Positions 46,911 to 55,544 of a DNA stretch of 64,000 nt are shown one piece after another. The DNA comes from Streptomyces sannanensis. Lineage in GTDB: Bacteria > Actinomycetota > Actinomycetes > Streptomycetales > Streptomycetaceae. The stretch spans positions 7,316,001-7,380,000 of the forward strand of contig NZ_BAAAYL010000001.1 in the NCBI RefSeq assembly GCF_039536205.1, in the 5' to 3' direction. The notes beneath the pieces were generated by a model. The model saw only the letters and a list, made by a program, of their open reading frames with translations. It was not told where the DNA came from and did no database searches. How positions within the stretch are numbered: position 1 is the first letter of the stretch; every line of letters begins with the position of its first letter. Position numbers and translations under genes: made by a program.

Positions 46911-48602
46911 GTGGACACCCAGCGCACGCCCGGTTACCGGAGCACAGCGACCGCAGAGGACGTCGCGCACCTGATGGTGCGCTGTCTGGAGGCCGAGGGC
47001 GTGGAGTATGTCTTCGGGATCCCCGGTGAGGAGAACATCCGCTTCGTCGACGCGCTGAACGGCTCCGAGATCCGTTACGTCCTGGTGCGCCACGAGCAGG
47101 GCGCGTCCTTCATGGCGGAGATCTACGGGCGGCTGACCGGCCGGGCGGGAGTGTGCTCGGCCACGCTGGGGCCCGGCGCGATCAATCTGCTGCTGGGCAC
47201 CGCGGACGCAACGACCAACAGCACACCGATGGTGGCCCTGGCCGCCCAAGGCTCGCTGGGCCGGGTCCACAAGGAGTCGCACCAGGTCATCGACCTGGTG
47301 TCCATGTTCGCTCCCGTTACCCAATGGTCGGCCCGCGTCCAGAGCCCGGACGCAGTGCCGGAGATGGTGCGCAAGGCGTTCAAGACCGCGCAGAGCGAAC
47401 GCCCCGGTGCCGTCTTCCTGGCCGTCCCCGAGGACATCGAAGCCGCGCACCCCACGACGCCGCTCGCCCCTCTCCAGGTCGACACCGTGCATGCCGACGC
47501 CCCCTCGGACTCCCAGATCGCACGGGCCGCCGAGGTGCTCAAGGCGGCGCGGCGCCCCGTCGTACTCGCCGGCCACGGCGCCGCCAGGGCCGGGGCCTCG
47601 GCGGCACTGGTGCGCTTCGCTGAGCGACTGAACGTGCCCGTGGCGACCACCTTTCACGGCAAGGGCGTCTTCCCCGATGACCATCCGAACGCGCTGGGCG
47701 CGGTCGGCTTCATGCGCCACGACTACGGCAACTTCGGCTTCGATGCGGCCGATGCCCTCATCTGCGTGGGATACGAGGTCCAGGAGTTCGACCCCCGGAA
47801 GATCAATCCCCACGGCGACAAGCGAATCGTGCACCTGCACCGTTTCCCCGCCGAGGTGGACGCTCACTACCCGGTGACGGTCGGAGTGGAGGGCGACCTC
47901 TCCCAAGCACTGGACGCGCTGGCGGCAGCACTGCCCGACCGGCCCGCATACGACACGGATGCCGGCGAGAAGATCCGGGCGCTGCTCGGCGAGGAACTGC
48001 AGTACGGACGCGACAACGAGTCGTTCCCGCTGGTCCCGCAGCGAGTCGTCGCCGACGTCCGCACCGCACTGGACCGCCACGACATCGTGCTCGCCGACAC
48101 CGGTGCCGGGAAGATGTGGATGGCTCGGCTGTACCCGGCGTACGAGCCGGACACCTGCCTGCTCTCCAACGGCCTGTCCACCATGGGATTCGCGCTGCCC
48201 GGAGCGATCGCCGCCAAGCTCGCCAGGCCCGAACGGAGGGTCTTGGCGATGATGGGCGACGGCTCGTTCTTGATGAACTCCCAGGAACTGGAGACCGCCG
48301 TCCGCGAACACATCCCCCTGGTCGTCCTCGTCCTGGTCGACGAGGAATACGGCCTGATCACCTGGAAGATGGATCTCGAGCTCGGCCGCCACAGCCACAC
48401 CCGCTTCACCAACCCGGACCTGGTCGCCTATGCAGAGAGCTTCGGCGCCCGCGGCTACTTGGTCGAGGCGGCCGCCCAGCTGCTGCCCGCGCTGCAGCGC
48501 GCGCTGGACGACGACGCCGTGTCCGTGATCGCCTGCCCCGTCGACTACTCCGAGAACCTGCGCCTGACCGACAAACTCGGGGCACTCCACGGTCCCTTCT
48601 GA
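46911..48602 (+). CDS. Acetolactate synthase-like ThDP enzyme
   Basis: The 563-residue thiamine-diphosphate enzyme has the catalytic Glu in VFGIPGEENIRFVDALN, a central FAD/Rossmann-like domain, and the C-terminal ThDP motif MMGDGSFLMNSQELETAV ending in EEYGLITWKMD. It resembles catabolic acetolactate synthase (AlsS-like) large subunits; no regulatory small subunit or AlsD is adjacent. The reaction is inferred to be two pyruvate to 2-acetolactate plus CO2. The GTG has no clear ribosome-binding site, so a leaderless message is possible. Confidence 0.88.
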   Translation: MDTQRTPGYRSTATAEDVAHLMVRCLEAEGVEYVFGIPGEENIRFVDALNGSEIRYVLVRHEQGASFMAEIYGRLTGRAGVCSATLGPGAINLLLGTADATTNSTPMVALAAQGSLGRVHKESHQVIDLVSMFAPVTQWSARVQSPDAVPEMVRKAFKTAQSERPGAVFLAVPEDIEAAHPTTPLAPLQVDTVHADAPSDSQIARAAEVLKAARRPVVLAGHGAARAGASAALVRFAERLNVPVATTFHGKGVFPDDHPNALGAVGFMRHDYGNFGFDAADALICVGYEVQEFDPRKINPHGDKRIVHLHRFPAEVDAHYPVTVGVEGDLSQALDALAAALPDRPAYDTDAGEKIRALLGEELQYGRDNESFPLVPQRVVADVRTALDRHDIVLADTGAGKMWMARLYPAYEPDTCLLSNGLSTMGFALPGAIAAKLARPERRVLAMMGDGSFLMNSQELETAVREHIPLVVLVLVDEEYGLITWKMDLELGRHSHTRFTNPDLVAYAESFGARGYLVEAAAQLLPALQRALDDDAVSVIACPVDYSENLRLTDKLGALHGPF

Positions 48603-48623
48603 GACATTTCCGGATGACGTGAA

Positions 48624-49247
48624 TTGCTCCGTCTCCGCGGCGAGCGGGCCGCGGAGGCAGGCATCGGGTTGCGTGTCCTGGTCCGGGCACACCTTTCGGC
48701 GGCACAGTCGGTCCTGCGCCGATTGCCGTTCTCCGCCGTCGGTCATCTGCTCGTCGTCGTCGAGCAGGCCGTGGATGCCTTCTCCGAGGGCCATGAGCGG
48801 GCCCAGCAACTCGCGATACGTCAGGAGGAGGCTGCCCGCCGCGAGTTCATCGACGATGACGAGGAGGCCCTGAACACTCTCGACCTGGCGGCCCGGATGA
48901 ACCTGGAGGACCCGATGCCGCAACGCAGCCGATCTTCTGGTCTACCCGGTGCTCACCCGCGACCGGCAGGCCACGGCCGACCTGGTTCTGAGCGTTCTCG
49001 GCCCGCTCCAGCAGGCCCGCGGCGGTGCCCAGCCGCTGATTGACACCCTCACCGCGTACTTCGACACCGGTTGCGTGGCCGCCGAGGCCGCCCGGCGGCT
49101 CTCCCTGAGCGTGTGGGCGATGACGTACCGGTTCGATCGTATCCACAAACTGACCGGCTCCGACCGGGCGCCCCCGTGCACCGCTGCACACTCCGGACGG
49201 CGCTGGTCGGAGCCCGCCTCCTGGACCGGCCGGCCCAGGAGCTGTGA
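48624..49247 (+). pseudogene. PucR-type regulator, interior-deleted
   Basis: A middle segment of a PucR/CdaR-like regulator is readable (GERAAEAGIGLRVLVRAHLS, HERAQQLAIRQEEAARREFI). After about 48880 the sequence jumps to the regulator's end: ADLLVYPVLTRDRQATADLV, then TLTAYFDTGCVAAEAARRLS with the C-terminal helix-turn-helix, and after a frameshift TALVGARLLDRPAQEL to a stop at 49245. The extreme N-terminus, the region between and one frame are lost. Confidence 0.78.
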
Positions 49248-49251
49248 CCAG

Positions 49252-51234
49252 TCACGCCCTTCGCAGGTCCGGGTGAGGCGCCGGCCGCCGTCCGAGGAGT
49301 TCAGCCAGTCCGCGGCGCGTCGCGGCGACGACGACCCGGTCCTCCGGTTTCAGGACGTGACCGGGGTGGAGATCCCACAGCAGTTCGGCGCCGGTCCGAC
49401 GGTCGTCGTCCGGGCGGGAGACGGCGAGGTCCGGTCGGCGTTCGGCGGGCTCCGCCGTGTCCAGGGCGATCACCCGCCACGCCCCTGCCTTGAACGCCTC
49501 CGCGACAGTCCGGCCCTCGAACTGCGGGTGACCGGCCACATCGAGCGCGGCGAAGAGCAGCACCTTGCGTTCCACGGGGATGGCGCCCAGGATCTGCCGT
49601 CCCATCATCGCCCCGGCGAACGCGGGCGCGGCGAGGCTGGACACACTGCGGCTGCGGGTGAGGGCCTCGGGGTGGGCGGCGCGCAGGGTGCGGTAGACGG
49701 CGGTGGCGAAGTCGTCGTCGTAGAGCCGCAGCGCCACTCGCAGTTCCGGTTTCACGGCACGGGCGTACAGAGCCGCTTCCAGGTTGGTCGTATCAGCGCT
49801 GGTCAGGGCGAGCAGGGAATCCGCCCGGTGGATCTTGGCGGCTTCCAGTACGCCTTCCTGGGTGACGTCGCCCAGCACCACGGGGACGCGCAGCCGACGG
49901 GCGACCGGGATGCCCCGGGCCTCGGGGTCCCCCTCCACGCACACCACCGGGATGTCCAGTTCTCGCAGCCTGGTCAGCACCCGGGTGCCGACCTTGCCGA
50001 GGCCGAGCAGCACCACATGTCCCGCCAACCCCCGTGGAGGGCGGCGCAGTGAAGCCGTCCCCCGGAACGCGCCGAGGGCTTCCAGCGACCCGGCCACCAG
50101 GATGGGCAGCACCGCGAGGCCGACCAGCCCGGCGAGGAGCTGGAGCACCTGGCGGGTGGTCGGTTCCCCGACGGCCGGGTCCCCGATGGCGAAGAGGTCG
50201 AGGAGTACCAGATAGGCGGCGTGCAGCGGGTGGTCCCCGATGGTGAGCCAGGACGCGACCGTCAGGGCGGCCACGGTTGCCAGGACTCCGGCGAGCGCCC
50301 GGCGCAGCCGACGGGAGAAGACGTCCCCGAGCGGCGCGAACCGTCCTGCCAAGCGGCGAGCCTGCACCGGCGGCCCGGCGTACGAGACGGTCTCCAGCAC
50401 CACGGTGCCGCGCCTGGTGGCTGCCGCGACCATGGCGTCGTCGGGCAGGAGCAACGGCCCCCGCGGGCCGCTGTTGTCCGAGCCTTCCGCGCCGGCTGGA
50501 TCATCGGTGGTCGACGACAGCAGTGCGAGCGTGCACAGGCCGGGATCGGAGACCGCACCACGTCCCGGCGGGGTGCGCTCCACGGCACGCAGAAGCAGCC
50601 CGTCGGCCTGGACGACCTTGCTCGTACCGGTCACGGCAGTGGCGGCGAGTGCCGGGGCGGCGGTGTCGGCGTCGGACAGCACGGTGGTGGAGGCGTCCAG
50701 CGCGGCCAGGTCCAGGCCCGGCACGGCGACCACGGCGGCCTGGTCGAGAAGCTCCTCCAGATGCTGGCCCAGCTTGCGGTTGTACAGGCGGATGACGAGC
50801 CGCAGCCGTGGGTTGAGCCGCCGGGCGGCCAGCGCGGTCCTGATGTTGCTCTCGTCGTCGTCGTACACGAGGGCCAAAGCCGTGGCTCGTTCCGCACCGG
50901 CCTCGCGCAGCACCTCCTCCGACGGCTCGGCGGCCTCCATCTCGCGTACGGGGAGGAGGAACTCGCCACTGGACCCGGTCTGGTCGGCGACCCCCGGCCT
51001 GCTCATTGCCGCGGACATCCGTCCGATCAGCGTCGAAGCCCGGCTTCGGTTCGGCGCCATGGACGGCCTCCGACTCGCGGAGGACCGAACCGGAGGGAGG
51101 ACGAGCGTCACCCGCTCCCCGTAGACGTCGTGCAACTCGGCCGCGAGCCGGGCGGCCAGCGCGTCGTCGCCGCACACGATCATCTGCCCTGCGGGTACGC
51201 CGCTTTGAGTCTGCTGAGGAAGAAGTGAGGACAC
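49252..51234 (-). CDS. TrkA-type NAD-binding membrane protein
   Basis: The 660-residue protein has two cytosolic RCK/TrkA-N Rossmann domains (QMIVCGDDALAARLAAELHD, and HVVLLGLGKVGTRVLTRLRE). They flank a central membrane part with two to three helices (LAGVLATVAALTVASWL, LLAGLVGLAVLPILVAGSLE). It looks like a potassium-channel-type subunit lacking an obvious selectivity filter, so transport is not certain. The start is unclear: GTG 51234 has GGAG 11 bases upstream, while a Met at 51183 directly precedes the first Rossmann strand. Confidence 0.85.
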   Translation of the reverse strand: MSSLLPQQTQSGVPAGQMIVCGDDALAARLAAELHDVYGERVTLVLPPVRSSASRRPSMAPNRSRASTLIGRMSAAMSRPGVADQTGSSGEFLLPVREMEAAEPSEEVLREAGAERATALALVYDDDESNIRTALAARRLNPRLRLVIRLYNRKLGQHLEELLDQAAVVAVPGLDLAALDASTTVLSDADTAAPALAATAVTGTSKVVQADGLLLRAVERTPPGRGAVSDPGLCTLALLSSTTDDPAGAEGSDNSGPRGPLLLPDDAMVAAATRRGTVVLETVSYAGPPVQARRLAGRFAPLGDVFSRRLRRALAGVLATVAALTVASWLTIGDHPLHAAYLVLLDLFAIGDPAVGEPTTRQVLQLLAGLVGLAVLPILVAGSLEALGAFRGTASLRRPPRGLAGHVVLLGLGKVGTRVLTRLRELDIPVVCVEGDPEARGIPVARRLRVPVVLGDVTQEGVLEAAKIHRADSLLALTSADTTNLEAALYARAVKPELRVALRLYDDDFATAVYRTLRAAHPEALTRSRSVSSLAAPAFAGAMMGRQILGAIPVERKVLLFAALDVAGHPQFEGRTVAEAFKAGAWRVIALDTAEPAERRPDLAVSRPDDDRRTGAELLWDLHPGHVLKPEDRVVVAATRRGLAELLGRRPAPHPDLRRA

Positions 51235-51311
51235 GTTTGCCAAGACTCCATGGCCAGGGGACAGGGTTACTTCGAGGTTTCTGGGGGACCATACGGGGCC
51301 GCTCCGCGGCG

Positions 51312-51540
51312 TCACTCCCCGGGGACCTCACTCTGGGTGCCCGCTGCTCCGAGGAGCTCGTGGAGCAGATGCGAGGCGGTGATCACACCGAGCAGGTGCG
51401 TGCCGGTCTTGTCCTTCTCCACCACTGCCACGAGCGGGCTGCGTACCCGTGCCATGAGCGCCGAGACCTCCAGCGCGGTGGCCGTCCGCGTCGACGATGT
51501 AGCCGCCCCGGGTACTCGGCGGGGAACGTCATGAGTCGGC
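51312..51540 (-). pseudogene. CBS-domain fragment
   Basis: The end of a CBS-domain protein is present: TALEVSALMARVRSPLVAVV, then THLLGVITASHLLHELLGAA. A shifted-frame piece lies before it (DDPLGRLMTFPAEYPG). The first CBS motif and any transporter or DUF21 domain are missing. The remaining 60-odd residues are likely non-functional. Confidence 0.6.
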
Positions 51541-51684
51541 CAAGGGGATCGTCGCACCGTCCGCCGTCTGAGAGTTGGCCATGTCCGGGGCAGCAGACGC
51601 GACGGACGGGGAGGTGCTGAGCCCTCCGAGCAGAAGCGCCCCGGCGACTTGAGGGGATACCCACGGCGGATACCGGACACGTCG

Positions 51685-52968
51685 TCAGCGGACGCCGCGG
51701 ATTCTCCCCACGAGAACTCCGCCCGCGACCGTCACCCCCGCCGTCACCACGTACAGCGCCGGATAGCCGCCGAGATGGGCGACGACCGGGGCGGCGAGGG
51801 CCGGTGCGAGCACCTGGGGGCCGGAGTTGGCGATGTTGATCACGCCGAGGTCCTTGGCGCGGTTCTCGGCGGTGGGCAGTACCTGGGTGACCAGGGCCTG
51901 GTCGACGGCGATGTAGACGCCGAAGCCGGCGCCGAGAACCACGGCTGCCGCCATGACGGCGGGCCAGCTGTGCGCGGTCGCGAGCATCAGAGCCGCGGCG
52001 GCCATCACGACGGAGCAGCCCACGACGAAGGGCTTGCGGCGGCCCAGTCGGTCGGAGACGACACCCACCGGGACAGCCGTGCACGCCGCCGCGCCGGTGT
52101 AGAGGAGAGTGAGGATCAGCACCCCGGAGTCGGGGTCCCTCAGGTGAACCTCGTCGGTCAAGTAGTACAACAGGTAGAGCGTGCCGAGGGCGTTGCCCAG
52201 GTTGATCAGGAAACGGCTGAGCCAGGCCCAGGCGAAGTCGGGGTGCCGGCGCGGGCTGACCCACAGACCGGTCAGCAGAAGGACGGGCCGCAGCGGTCGG
52301 CGCGATCGGCGAGGCAACAGCGGCTCGCTGAAGCAGAGGGTGTACGGCAAGGCGAAGGCCACGGTCAGCAGGGCGATCAGCAGGTAGTCGGACCCTACGT
52401 CGTCGGTGACGGTGGTGACGAGCAGTGCGCCGAGCACCAGGCCCAGCGACTGCGTGATACCCGTCCAGCCGGACACCGCCGCCCGCTGTCCGACCGGCAC
52501 CTGGTCGGCGACGGGTGCGGTCACCCCCGCGAGCATGGCGTTGAGTCCCGCCTGGGCGAGGCACCATCCCGCGGTGATTCCGGGCACGCTCTGCTGGTGC
52601 GAGGTGAGCACGAGCCCCACGGCCCCCGCGAGTGCGCCGCCCGCGATCCATGGCCTGCGGCGTCCGAAGCGGCTCGTCGTAAGGTCTGACAGGGCACCCG
52701 CCAGAGGGTTGGCCAGGAGGGCCACCAGCGCGCCGAAGCCGGTGACCCAGGCCAGCGCCGACGCTTTGGACGCCGCGTCGACATGAGCGAGCTGGAGTGG
52801 CAGCAGGATCTGAATGGGGGTGAAGAACGCCATGAACACGGCGAGCGTCGCAAGGCTGAGCGCGGCGGTCCACCGGCCCGTGACACGGACCGACGGCACG
52901 TCCGGCACGCCTTCTCCGCGTGGTGGTGGTGTGTCCCGGCCGGAGCACGGAACATGACTTTCACTCAT
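51685..52968 (-). CDS. MFS transporter, sugar-type
   Basis: The 427-residue transporter has twelve predicted helices and the MFS motif A-like SDLTTSRFGRRRPWIAGG and SDRLGRRKPFVVG. The glycoside-pentoside-hexuronide-like features and pairing with a beta-glucosidase suggest uptake of a glucoside such as cellobiose or an aryl-glucoside. ATG 52968 overlaps the beta-glucosidase stop (ATGA), so the pair forms one operon. It has no ribosome-binding site of its own and probably depends on translational coupling. Confidence 0.9.
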   Translation of the reverse strand: MSESHVPCSGRDTPPPRGEGVPDVPSVRVTGRWTAALSLATLAVFMAFFTPIQILLPLQLAHVDAASKASALAWVTGFGALVALLANPLAGALSDLTTSRFGRRRPWIAGGALAGAVGLVLTSHQQSVPGITAGWCLAQAGLNAMLAGVTAPVADQVPVGQRAAVSGWTGITQSLGLVLGALLVTTVTDDVGSDYLLIALLTVAFALPYTLCFSEPLLPRRSRRPLRPVLLLTGLWVSPRRHPDFAWAWLSRFLINLGNALGTLYLLYYLTDEVHLRDPDSGVLILTLLYTGAAACTAVPVGVVSDRLGRRKPFVVGCSVVMAAAALMLATAHSWPAVMAAAVVLGAGFGVYIAVDQALVTQVLPTAENRAKDLGVINIANSGPQVLAPALAAPVVAHLGGYPALYVVTAGVTVAGGVLVGRIRGVR

Positions 52969-54338
52969 ATTGAGGAGTGGGGCTTGGCGTGCGCCCTCCG
53001 ATGAGCGGCGATGAGATCCCGGTACCACGCGAAGGAGTCCTTGGGCGTGCGGACCTGTGATACGTGGTCCACATGCACGAGACCGAATCGCTGGTGGTAG
53101 CCCTCGGCCCACTCGAAGTTGTCGATCAGCGTCCAGGCGAAGTAGCCGCGCACGTCCACGCCCGCCTGGACGGCCTCGGTGACCGCGCCCACGTGCCCGT
53201 CGAGATAGGCGATCCTGCCTGGGTCGGCGACCTTGCCGTCCGTCACCACGTCGTGCTGGGAGCAGCCGTTCTCCGTGATGAACACCGGCGGCAGGGCGGC
53301 ACCGTAACGGTCCTTGAGGCCGATGAGCAGTTCCGTGAGGCCGTCCGGCACAACGGGCCAGCCGAAGGCCGTCCGCTCGTACCCCTGGACGTCGGCCTCG
53401 GCGAAGGGCAGACCGGGGCCGTCCGGGGCGGCGACCCAGGTAGGGTTGTAGTAGTTGACGCCGAGCGCGTCGACCGGCGCGCCGATGATGTCGAGATCGC
53501 CGTCCCGGACCGCCCCGCGCAGGTCCTCACCGGCTCCGAAGACCGAGAGGTCCGGGTAACGCCCCAGCAGGACCGGGTCGTTGAAGAGGCGGTTGTGCAG
53601 GGTGTCGTACGCTTCCGCCGCCGCTCGGTCCTCGGCCGTGGGGCCCGCTGCCCGTACCGGGGTGCAGTTGTTGACGAGGAGTACCTCGGCCGCCCCGGAA
53701 TCGCGCAGCGCCGTCGCCGCCATTCCATGGCCCAGGAGCTGGTGATGCGCGGCCGGCAGGGCGTCGAGCATCAGCGCGCGGCCGGGCGCGTGGACCCCCA
53801 GGGCATAGCCGTAAGCCATGTGCACGAAGGGCTCGTTGAGAGTGATCCAGCGCTGCGTCCGGTCCGCCAGCCGGTCTGCGACGAGCGCCGCGTACTCGGC
53901 GAAACGGGCGGCGGTGTCCCTGTGCAGCCAGCCTCCCTCGTCCTCCAGTGCCTGCGGCAAGTCCCAGTGGAAGAGAGTGGGAACCGGCGTGACTCCGACG
54001 GCGAGGAGTGCGTCGGTGAGCCGGTCGTAGAAGTCCAGACCCCGTGAGTTGACCGGGCCGGAACCGGACGGCTGGACACGCGACCAGGCGATCGAGAAGC
54101 GGTAGGCGTCCACTCCCAGGGCCTGAAGCAGGGACACGTCCTCCGCATAGCGGTGGTAGTGGTCGCACGCGACCGCGCCGGTGTGACCGTCACGGACCGT
54201 GCCGGGACGGGCAGCGAAGGTGTCCCACACGGACGGCCCCCGGCCGTCCTCGTCGACGGCTCCCTCGATCTGGTGAGCGGCGGTGGCGACCCCCCAGACG
54301 AAGCCGTCGGGCAGAGGCGGGTGGTGTGGACGGTTCAT
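52965..54338 (-). CDS. Beta-glucosidase, glycoside hydrolase family 1
   Basis: The 457-residue GH1 enzyme hydrolyses beta-glucosides by a retaining mechanism. The acid/base Glu is in WITLNEPFVHMAYGYALG and the nucleophile Glu in PVFITENGCSQHDV; the N-terminal FVWGVATAAHQIEGAVDEDG is diagnostic. No signal peptide is seen, so it acts on imported sugars. It is first in the operon with the MFS gene and diverges from a TetR regulator. Confidence 0.95.
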   Translation of the reverse strand: MNRPHHPPLPDGFVWGVATAAHQIEGAVDEDGRGPSVWDTFAARPGTVRDGHTGAVACDHYHRYAEDVSLLQALGVDAYRFSIAWSRVQPSGSGPVNSRGLDFYDRLTDALLAVGVTPVPTLFHWDLPQALEDEGGWLHRDTAARFAEYAALVADRLADRTQRWITLNEPFVHMAYGYALGVHAPGRALMLDALPAAHHQLLGHGMAATALRDSGAAEVLLVNNCTPVRAAGPTAEDRAAAEAYDTLHNRLFNDPVLLGRYPDLSVFGAGEDLRGAVRDGDLDIIGAPVDALGVNYYNPTWVAAPDGPGLPFAEADVQGYERTAFGWPVVPDGLTELLIGLKDRYGAALPPVFITENGCSQHDVVTDGKVADPGRIAYLDGHVGAVTEAVQAGVDVRGYFAWTLIDNFEWAEGYHQRFGLVHVDHVSQVRTPKDSFAWYRDLIAAHRRAHAKPHSSI

Positions 54339-54359
54339 GGTGCGCTCCTCCCATTAAAC

Positions 54360-54374
54360 ATGAGTAGGGCTCAT
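54360..54374. promoter_or_regulatory. Candidate operator in the bgl/TetR divergent region
   Basis: ATGAG-TAGGG-CTCAT is a perfect 5-bp inverted repeat with a five-base spacer, 22 bases before the beta-glucosidase start and 47 before the regulator start. It is a reasonable TetR binding site, not proven. Confidence 0.45.
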
Positions 54375-54420
54375 CATTGATGGCTCGCCAACGGTACGCC
54401 CCATCCGGCACAGTTGCACC

Positions 54421-55086
54421 GTGCGGGACGAGACGAATACGGCGCCACCGGTCACCTCACGGGACGCGGCACTGCGACGCAGGCCTGTGCAGCGGCGCAG
54501 CACCGAGCGAGTGGAACGCATCATCGACGCGTGCGCGGAGCTCCTGGACGAGGTCGGATATGTGGCCCTGACCACGAAGGAGGTGGCGCGCAGGGCGAGG
54601 GTGCCGATCGGCACCCTCTACCAGTTCTTCTCCGGCAGGGATGCTCTGCTCAGCGCGCTGGCCCTTCGCAATCTGGAGCGCTACACCGATCGGCTCGCCC
54701 GGCGGATGGCAGCCGAGGCGCCGGGCAGTACGGCCGGTGTCGTGGACCTGGCCGTCGAGGAATTCGTCGCCATGCGCCGTTCCGTGCCGGGTTTCGGCGT
54801 CGTGGACTTCGGGGCGGTCGGACGTGAGGACACCGGACAGCTGCTCGATGCCGGAGCCGACGACAACACCGCCGTCGCCGATCGCCTGTGGGCACTCACC
54901 CGTGACGCCCTCGGCCCGCACATCACACCGGTCGCCGTCCGCGTGGCCCTGGAATCCGCTGAAGCCGTACTCGGACTCGCCTTCCGGCACGACGCCGACG
55001 GCGATCCCGCGCTCATCGCCGAGTGCAAAAGGCTGCTACGGGCCTATCTGAGCCAGGGGCCGCCGACGGACACGGGCGCGCGGTGA
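54421..55086 (+). CDS. TetR-family regulator
   Basis: The 221-residue protein has a TetR helix-turn-helix (RIIDACAELLDEVGYVALTT, then KEVARRARVPIGTLYQFFSG) and a helical ligand-binding domain. It diverges from the beta-glucosidase/MFS operon and is its likely repressor, relieved by a sugar or glucoside ligand. The GTG start fits the family length with a short Arg-rich lead. Confidence 0.92.
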   Translation: MRDETNTAPPVTSRDAALRRRPVQRRSTERVERIIDACAELLDEVGYVALTTKEVARRARVPIGTLYQFFSGRDALLSALALRNLERYTDRLARRMAAEAPGSTAGVVDLAVEEFVAMRRSVPGFGVVDFGAVGREDTGQLLDAGADDNTAVADRLWALTRDALGPHITPVAVRVALESAEAVLGLAFRHDADGDPALIAECKRLLRAYLSQGPPTDTGAR

Positions 55087-55371
55087 CGTCCGGCCACACG
55101 GGAGTCCTTGCCGGACGGTGCGCCCGGCGCAGGCACACGCCCGTCGATCGTGGCCCGCGGTTGGCTGAACCATGTCCATGAGCTGCTCGGCAGCGACGCG
55201 CATTGATCCGATTCTATTTGCACAAATTTGCTAACCCGTGAGAGTTTTGTAATGAAAGGTCGAGAGTTCACTGGGGTCCGCAGGCGCAGGCATCCGGAAT
55301 GCCGGTGGCCGCGACGCCGGAGCCGTCACGGGGAACCGTGGCGCTTCGCGCCGTTCCGGAAAGGAGCGGAC

Positions 55372-55520
55372 ATGGACGAGGGGAACAGACGCACCACGTA
55401 CGTGGAGGGGGAACACGCGGTCGACCACCTCTCCGACCAGGGATTTCCCGTCGAACGGCTCGCGGTGAGCAGCGCAGCGCCCGGCGCGATCGCCGGCGTC
55501 CTGAGCGAACGGTTCGTGGG
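55372..55520 (+). pseudogene. YflT/general-stress-protein N-terminal remnant
   Basis: A well-translated start (AAGGAG before ATG 55372) leads into the opening of a YflT-like general stress domain (YVEGEHAVDHLSDQGFPVER, LAV), then about 18 more residues. The sequence then passes out of frame into the truncated reductase gene. The rest of the stress protein is lost. The frame continues open to 55779 without homology. Confidence 0.6.
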
Positions 55521-55544
55521 ACTCCGTGACCGGCGCCGGATACC

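Noticed and set aside
45960..48923. A 987-codon open frame on the minus strand opposite the acetolactate synthase-like gene
   Set aside because: It lies antisense to a clear enzyme gene with family motifs. Only its 3' part, 45960-46697, is real coding sequence; the rest is the mirror of high-GC codon bias.
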